In this document: positions 59,690-64,000 of the stretch, piece after piece | Layout: the number at the start of each line of letters is the position of its first letter | Position numbering within the stretch: position 1 is the first letter of the stretch | NCBI RefSeq assembly: GCF_000967965.1 | Contig: NZ_LACC01000012.1 | Coordinates: forward strand, 186,662-250,661 | Direction of reading: 5' to 3' | Length of the DNA: 64,000 bases | Source of the DNA: Pseudomonas fluorescens | GTDB lineage: Bacteria; Pseudomonadota; Gammaproteobacteria; Pseudomonadales; Pseudomonadaceae | Program-made: the position numbers and the translations under genes | The notes under the pieces: model-generated | Databases searched by the model: none | Told to the model about the DNA's origin: nothing | The model's input: the letters and a program-made list of their open reading frames with translations, nothing else

Positions 59690-60579
59690 TGAGTGCTCAT
59701 TACCAGATTTTTCACGACACCCATTATCACTACGACAGCCCGGTGTCCCTGGCCCAGCAACTGGCGCATTTGTGGCCACGGCCTTGTGCCTGGCAGCGCT
59801 GCACCGAACAGAAATTGCAGATCAGCCCCGAGCCGACCTCGCGTCGCGATGAGCTGGATGTGTTCGGCAATCCGTTGACCCGGCTGGCGTTCGAGCGTCC
59901 CCACGATGAATTGCTGGTCAACGCCAGCCTGACCATTGAAGTGCTGCCCCGGCCTGCGTTGGACTTCAATCGGTCACCGGCTTGGGAACAGACCCGTAGC
60001 GCGCTGACCTACAGCAGCCAACCGCTGTCGCCAGAATTGCTCGAAGCCTGCCGATACCGGTTTGAATCGCCGTATGTGCATTTGAAGAAAAACTTCGTCG
60101 AGTTTTCGCAAAGCTGTTTTCCGCCCGGTCGGGCGTTGTTGCTCGGTGTGCAGGCGTTGATGGAGAAAATCTTCAGCGAGTTCACCTTCGATGCCGAAGC
60201 GACCCAGGTGGCCACACCGCTGGTGGAGGTGCTGGAGCGCCGACGCGGGGTCTGCCAGGACTTTGCCCATCTGATGCTCGCCTGCGTGCGTTCCAGAGGG
60301 TTGGCGGCGCGTTACATCAGCGGTTACCTGCTGACCCAGCCGCCACCGGGCCAGCCACGGCTGATCGGCGCTGATGCGTCCCACGCCTGGGTCTCGGTGT
60401 TTTGCCCGGTGCTGGGGTGGGTGGATTTCGATCCGACCAACAATGTGCAACCGGCGCTGGAGCACATCACCCTGGCCTGGGGCCGGGATTTTTCCGATGT
60501 GTCGCCATTGCGGGGGGTGATTCTGGGAGGGGGCAATCACGATCCGGAGGTGCGAGTCACAGTGATGCCTTTGGAGTAA
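59689..60579 (+). CDS. Transglutaminase-like protein, third gene of the cluster
   Basis: 296 aa. An N-terminal beta domain (YQIFHDTHYHYDSPVSLAQQ) precedes the transglutaminase core with triad C189 (RGVCQDFAH), H232 (ASHAWVSVF) and D248 (VDFDPTNN). It is a second, separate copy of the fold found at the start of the DUF2126 protein. The TGATG junction with the ATP-grasp gene indicates translational coupling. It probably hydrolyses or transfers an amide in a product made by the two ligase-like partners. Confidence 0.88.
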   Translation: MSAHYQIFHDTHYHYDSPVSLAQQLAHLWPRPCAWQRCTEQKLQISPEPTSRRDELDVFGNPLTRLAFERPHDELLVNASLTIEVLPRPALDFNRSPAWEQTRSALTYSSQPLSPELLEACRYRFESPYVHLKKNFVEFSQSCFPPGRALLLGVQALMEKIFSEFTFDAEATQVATPLVEVLERRRGVCQDFAHLMLACVRSRGLAARYISGYLLTQPPPGQPRLIGADASHAWVSVFCPVLGWVDFDPTNNVQPALEHITLAWGRDFSDVSPLRGVILGGGNHDPEVRVTVMPLE

Positions 60580-60590
60580 TGAAGATCAAC

Positions 60591-60679
60591 TGTAGGAGCG
60601 AGCCTGCTCGCGATGGCGGCAGCACATTCACCATCCAGTTGACTGTCATGCCGCTATCGCGAGCAGGCTCACTCCTACA
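60591..60679. repeat. REP pair (class TGTAGGAGCGAGCCTGCTCGCGA)
   Basis: Inverted arms TGTAGGAGCGAGCCTGCTCG and CGAGCAGGCTCACTCCTACA just past the cluster's last stop. Confidence 0.9.
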
Positions 60680-60791
60680 GGAATTGCGGTGTTGTGGAGT
60701 CATTCGATTGGCCTGTGAGGGTCAGCAGCAAAGCTGCCAACCCTTTACACAGATCCGGTGGGCCTGATCAGGTTATCGGGCCCGGAGGTTC

Positions 60792-60971
60792 TCAGGCGTC
60801 GGGCGCCGAGTCTTTCGGTGCATCAACATCGTCTTCTGCCGCCACTTCACCCTCAGGGTTCAGTGCCGCTTCTTCAGCTGTAGCTTTCTTGCGCTGAAGC
60901 TTTTCCTCTTTCTTCTGCTCCTTGGCCAAGTCTCTCTGACGTTTGGCGAAGGAATAATTAGGTTTAGCCAT
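60792..60971 (-). CDS. Small conserved charged protein
   Basis: 59 aa starting MAKPNYSFAKRQRDLAKEQKKEEKLQ, then an acidic Ala/Glu/Asp half. The basic coiled N-terminus and acidic C-terminus are seen in a small protein family widespread in Pseudomonas and other proteobacteria with no assigned function. GAGGATCGCCC precedes the ATG at 60971. It lies downstream of the LOG gene on the same strand, 68 bases away. Confidence 0.75.
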   Translation of the reverse strand: MAKPNYSFAKRQRDLAKEQKKEEKLQRKKATAEEAALNPEGEVAAEDDVDAPKDSAPDA

Positions 60972-61039
60972 GGGCGATCCTCTGGGGTCGAAGGTGAGGT
61001 TGAGCGGCGCATATTCTGCCCTGTATCGGTGCCGAGCCG

Positions 61040-61627
61040 TTAGTTGGGTTTTTGCTCGGCCCATTTTGGCGCTATGGAAGGTTGCCAGGCATCCAGAGCA
61101 TCGAGCAGGGTTTGCGGTGATTCGCTCACTTGCAGCATGTCACGGTGCTGGCCGCGAACGAAGCCTTCGCCGACGATGTGATCAAGAAAAGACGTCAATT
61201 TGCTGTAGAAGCCATTCACTTCCAGCAAACCCAGCGGTTTGCCGTGGTAGCCGAGTTGGCCCCAGGTCCAGACTTCGAACAGCTCTTCGAGGGTGCCAAG
61301 GCCACCGGGCAGCGCGATAAAGGCATCGCTGAGCTCGGCCATCCGGGCCTTGCGCGCGTGCATGCCATCGACGACTTCCAGGCGAGTCAGGCCGCTGTGG
61401 CCGATTTCCTTGTCCTTGAGGCTTTGCGGGATGATGCCGATCACTTCACCGCCGGCCGCCAGGGCCGCATCGGCGACGATGCCCATCAGGCCCACGGCCC
61501 CACCGCCATACACCAGGGTCAGCTTGCGCTCGGCCAACGCCCGGCCAAGGGCCACGGCTGCTTCGCGGTAAGCTGGGTTGGTGCCGGTGCTGGCACCACA
61601 AAATACACAAACGGATGTTAAAGACAT
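61040..61627 (-). CDS. LOG-family protein (TIGR00730)
   Basis: 195 aa, Rossmann fold, with the family motif PGGLGTLEE and the upstream MHARKARM segment. LOG proteins hydrolyse nucleoside 5'-monophosphates to base and ribose-5-phosphate; plant relatives activate cytokinins. The substrate here is unknown. I chose ATG 61627 ([11 protein letters not shown]) because GGAG lies 7 bases upstream; an in-frame ATG 12 bases further up overlaps that site. Confidence 0.88.
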   Translation of the reverse strand: MSLTSVCVFCGASTGTNPAYREAAVALGRALAERKLTLVYGGGAVGLMGIVADAALAAGGEVIGIIPQSLKDKEIGHSGLTRLEVVDGMHARKARMAELSDAFIALPGGLGTLEELFEVWTWGQLGYHGKPLGLLEVNGFYSKLTSFLDHIVGEGFVRGQHRDMLQVSESPQTLLDALDAWQPSIAPKWAEQKPN

Positions 61628-61687
61628 GCCTTGCTCCATGGTCGATCAGGGCCACAGAGTAAAGGCAGGCGCACGGCACTCCAAGGG

Positions 61688-61777
61688 CTAGACTTCGTGT
61701 TCTGGGGTTTCGTATGTACCGCTGGCGCCGCAGGCGTAGGCGGCCAGCAAACTGCACAACAGGTTGTTGATCGACAT
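61688..61777 (-). CDS. Possible 29-aa small protein
   Basis: A reading frame of 29 codons (MSINNLLCSLLAAYACGASG and a short acidic end, TYETPEHEV). A good ribosome-binding site, GGAG, lies 8 bases before the ATG. The first half is hydrophobic with two cysteines, like a small membrane or signal-type peptide. It lies in the gap between the LOG gene and azurin. No family is recognised, and it is short enough to arise by chance. Confidence 0.4.
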   Translation of the reverse strand: MSINNLLCSLLAAYACGASGTYETPEHEV

Positions 61778-61885
61778 GACAGACGCTCCATTTGAAGGGG
61801 GACGGCCTGATGATAGGCCCGGGCCAGACACTTGGCTGGTAGATATTTCGCATCGGTGTCATAGCGCGAAAGTTGTATACAATTT

Positions 61886-61899
61886 TTGATTCAAGTCAT
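61886..61899 (+). promoter_or_regulatory. Candidate ANR/FNR-type box upstream of azurin
   Basis: TTGAT-N4-GTCAT, 9 of 10 matches to the ANR consensus TTGAT-N4-GTCAA, centred about 80 bases upstream of the azurin start. ANR control of azurin is known in P. aeruginosa. No convincing -10 box is seen at the matching distance. Confidence 0.45.
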
Positions 61900-61972
61900 A
61901 TGAACTTGCGAAGTTTTCAGGCAGTCTTCTGTCCATTCGCGATTCTCGTTAACCCTGCCTTGGAGATTCACC

Positions 61973-62419
61973 ATGTTTGCCAAACTTGTTGCGGTATCCC
62001 TGCTGACACTGGCCAGCAGCCAATTGATGGCTGCCGAGTGCAAGACCACCATTGACTCCACCGATCAAATGTCCTTCAGCACCAAGGCCATTGAAATCGA
62101 CAAGAGCTGCAAGACGTTTACCGTGGAACTCAAGCACTCCGGCAGCTTGCCGAAGAACGTCATGGGCCATAACTGGGTGCTGAGTAAAGAAGCTGACATG
62201 CAGCCGATCGCCACCGACGGCCTGAGTGCCGGCATCGACAAGAACTACCTGAAAGAAGGCGACGCCCGCGTGATCGCCCACACCAAGATCATCGGCGCCA
62301 ATGAAACCGATTCGGTGACCTTCGACGTGTCCAAGCTGGATGCGGCTGAAAAATACGGTTTCTTCTGCTCGTTCCCGGGCCATATCTCGATGATGAAAGG
62401 CACGGTTACCCTGAAGTAA
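61973..62419 (+). CDS. azu: Azurin
   Basis: A 148-aa precursor with a 20-residue signal peptide (ending LMA) and a 128-residue mature blue copper protein of the periplasm that carries electrons. The copper ligands in mature numbering are H46 (MGHNW), C112, H117 and M121 ([10 protein letters not shown]); the C3-C26 disulfide is present. It is a single gene; a terminator shared with nadE follows. Confidence 0.97.
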   Translation: MFAKLVAVSLLTLASSQLMAAECKTTIDSTDQMSFSTKAIEIDKSCKTFTVELKHSGSLPKNVMGHNWVLSKEADMQPIATDGLSAGIDKNYLKEGDARVIAHTKIIGANETDSVTFDVSKLDAAEKYGFFCSFPGHISMMKGTVTLK

Positions 62420-62440
62420 GACTGTCCACCGCGTTATCGT

Positions 62441-62506
62441 TCATCGCGAGCAGGCTCACTCCTACAGGTACTGCGCTGTCCTTGTAGGAGTGAGCCTGCT
62501 CGCGAA
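62441..62506. repeat. REP pair (class TGTAGGAGTGAGCCTGCTCGCGA)
   Basis: TCGCGAGCAGGCTCACTCCTACA and TGTAGGAGTGAGCCTGCTCGCGA in inverted orientation with a 17-base spacer, between the convergent azu and nadE. Confidence 0.9.
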
Positions 62507-62541
62507 TGGGCCATCTGCATCAACAAATGTGCTGGCCAAAG

Positions 62542-62578
62542 AAAAGCCCGCTGAGGATCACTCTTCAGCGGGCTTTTT
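62542..62578. terminator. Bidirectional terminator between azu and nadE
   Basis: AAAAGCCCGCTGA...TCAGCGGGCTTTTT with flanking A and T runs, 15 bases from the nadE stop. Confidence 0.85.
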
Positions 62579-62592
62579 CATTCACTCACGCC

Positions 62593-63420
62593 TCAAGGCG
62601 CAAATGGCATCACGCGCTTGTGATGGGTCTTGTTGTACGTATCAACAATGATCCTGAACGCCTCTTCACGCACCGAATTGCCGTGCAGGAAGGCGTCGAT
62701 CTCGGCGTAGGTCACGCCGTGGGAGGCTTCGTCCGGTTTACCCGGCGACAGATCCTCAAGGTCGGCGGTCGGGACTTTTTCCACCAGGGACTCTGGCGCG
62801 CCGAAGCTGCGGGCGATGGCGCGGACCTGGTTTTTCACCAGGCCACTCAGTGGCGCCAGATCGCAGGCGCCGTCACCGAACTTGGTGAAGAAGCCCATCA
62901 CCGCTTCCGCCGCGTGATCGGTGCCAATCACCAGGCCATGGGCCGCGCCGGCGATGGTGTACTGGGCGACCATGCGCATGCGCGCCTTGGTGTTGCCGAG
63001 CACGAAGTCCACCGACACTGCATGTTTGCCTTCGAAGGCTGCCACTTCATTGGCCAGGGATTTGACGGCCGGGCCGATGTTCACGGTGTGGCGCTCGTCC
63101 GGCTTGATGAAATCCACCGAAGCCTGGGCGTCGTGCTCATCGAACTGGGTTTCGTAGGGCAGGCGCACGGCGATGAATTTGTACGCGGCATCACCGCTGC
63201 GCTGGCGCAGTTCACGGACGGCCCGTTGGGCCAGCAGACCGGCGGTCAGGGAGTCGACCCCGCCACTGATGCCCAGCACCAGGGTCTTGAGCCCGGAGTT
63301 GACCAGGCAGTCCTGAATGAAGGTCACCCGCCGGGCGACTTCGACCTCAAGGGCGGCCTCGTCGGCGAATGGCGGCTGGACCTTGAGCTGTTCAGCAATC
63401 TCACGCTGTACGGCTTGCAT
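62593..63420 (-). CDS. nadE: Ammonia-dependent NAD+ synthetase
   Basis: 275 aa. Converts nicotinate adenine dinucleotide to NAD+. The ATP pyrophosphatase P-loop is [10 protein letters not shown] (SGGxDS). It lacks the glutaminase domain, so it is the NH3-dependent E. coli-like form. AAGGAG lies inside the 3' end of pncB, 4 bases upstream, so the two salvage genes are coupled. Confidence 0.95.
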   Translation of the reverse strand: MQAVQREIAEQLKVQPPFADEAALEVEVARRVTFIQDCLVNSGLKTLVLGISGGVDSLTAGLLAQRAVRELRQRSGDAAYKFIAVRLPYETQFDEHDAQASVDFIKPDERHTVNIGPAVKSLANEVAAFEGKHAVSVDFVLGNTKARMRMVAQYTIAGAAHGLVIGTDHAAEAVMGFFTKFGDGACDLAPLSGLVKNQVRAIARSFGAPESLVEKVPTADLEDLSPGKPDEASHGVTYAEIDAFLHGNSVREEAFRIIVDTYNKTHHKRVMPFAP

Positions 63421-63424
63421 GAAT

Positions 63425-64000
63425 TCACTCCTTGCTTGATGTACTGGAAAGGGCGGCAGGAACCTGGAAAACGTGTCGCAAGTAAGCGACGAAATTCGGG
63501 TCTTTGCAGTGCGTCTTGCCTGGCTCGTCGGATATCTTCGCCACCGGCTGGCCGTTGCAGGCGGCCATTTTAAGCACGATGCTCATCGGTTCGACACCCG
63601 GAATATCACAGGTCAGGTTGGTGCCGATGCCGAAGCTGACATTGATCCGACCGCGCAGCGCCCGGAATATTTCCAGGCACTTGGGCAATGTCAGGCTATC
63701 GGAGAAGGTCAGCGTCTTGCTCATCGGGTCGATGCCGAGCTTGTGATAGTGGGCGATGGCTTTTTCCGCCCAGATCACCGGGTCGCCCGAGTCGTGGCGC
63801 AAACCGTCAAAAAGCTTGGCGAAAAACAGATCGAAATCGCCGAGGAAGGCATCCATGGTGATGCAGTCGGTCAGGGCAATCCCCAGCAGGCCACGGTATT
63901 CACGGACCCAGCAATCGAGCGCGGCGATCTGGCTGTCGATCAGCCGCGGGCCGAGTTGCTGGTGCGCCATGATCCATTCGTGGGCCATGGTGCCCAGGGG
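63425..64000 (-). CDS. pncB: Nicotinate phosphoribosyltransferase, 5' part beyond window
   Basis: The C-terminal 191 residues are visible; the frame stays open to the window end (PLGT before MAHEWIM). The segments [47 protein letters not shown] and [10 protein letters not shown] are typical of the enzyme that makes nicotinate mononucleotide from nicotinate and PRPP. It is followed by nadE, giving a two-gene NAD salvage operon. Confidence 0.93.
   Translation of the reverse strand, partial: PLGTMAHEWIMAHQQLGPRLIDSQIAALDCWVREYRGLLGIALTDCITMDAFLGDFDLFFAKLFDGLRHDSGDPVIWAEKAIAHYHKLGIDPMSKTLTFSDSLTLPKCLEIFRALRGRINVSFGIGTNLTCDIPGVEPMSIVLKMAACNGQPVAKISDEPGKTHCKDPNFVAYLRHVFQVPAALSSTSSKE

Overview
The window is a chromosomal segment of a Pseudomonas, most likely of the P. 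fluorescens group. The evidence is the gene content and order: serB-psd-rhdA-motAB-rsgA-orn, queG-nnr-tsaE-amiB-mutL-miaA-hfq-hflX-hflK-hflC-hisZ-purA, rnr-rlmB-rpsF-rpsR-rplI-dnaB and azu-nadE-pncB. It also includes a 128-residue mature azurin with all copper ligands, TTG/GTG starts in a GC-rich genome, and many paired REP elements of the type that litter P. fluorescens genomes. The species call is inference from synteny remembered from Pseudomonas genomes; no search was run.

Layout. 1-9194: end of a PqiC-like lipoprotein gene, an AhpA/Smp-type membrane protein divergent from serB, psd, the RhdA sulfurtransferase, an HDOD protein, and motAB behind a sigma-28-like promoter. 9246-11106: an accessory three-gene cassette inserted between motB and rsgA. 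It encodes a ThsB-like TIR protein, a caspase-like protease and a second TIR protein, with 2-nt spacing and a TGATG overlap. It resembles the TIR/caspase (type IV) Thoeris anti-phage systems. 11309-13825: rsgA, orn and a TRIC-type channel gene. 13826-23982: a roughly 10-kb accessory toxin island with AT-rich gaps. It holds a 1338-aa DUF6543 'dermonecrotic toxin domain' protein with leucine-rich repeats, a 329-aa protein I do not recognise, and a 1576-aa RHS protein whose C-terminus looks like a RelE/ParE toxin and which has no adjacent immunity gene. 24003-38066: the conserved queG / nnr-to-purA block. It covers queuosine, NAD(P)HX repair, t6A tRNA modification, cell-wall amidase, mismatch repair, tRNA i6A, Hfq, the HflX GTPase, the HflKC FtsH regulator, and histidine and adenine nucleotide synthesis.

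38217-43487: a chemoreceptor, an FbpAB-type iron uptake pair with a candidate Fur site but no ATPase gene, and two identical tRNA-Leu(CAG) genes, each with its own promoter and terminator. 43713-53500: rnr-rlmB, the rpsF-rpsR-(DUF2232 protein)-rplI ribosomal group, dnaB and the radical-SAM gene ygiQ. 53839-60579: a three-gene cluster (transglutaminase/DUF2126, circularly permuted ATP-grasp/alpha-E, transglutaminase) predicted to make or process an unknown peptide-like product. 60792-64000: a small conserved protein, a LOG-family protein, a possible 29-aa ORF, azurin, and the NAD salvage pair pncB-nadE (pncB is cut by the window end).

Most genes are housekeeping. The accessory interest lies in the TIR-caspase-TIR cassette, the DUF6543/RHS toxin island and the DUF2126/ATP-grasp cluster. 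REP pairs, in at least four sequence classes, sit only between genes, often next to terminators.
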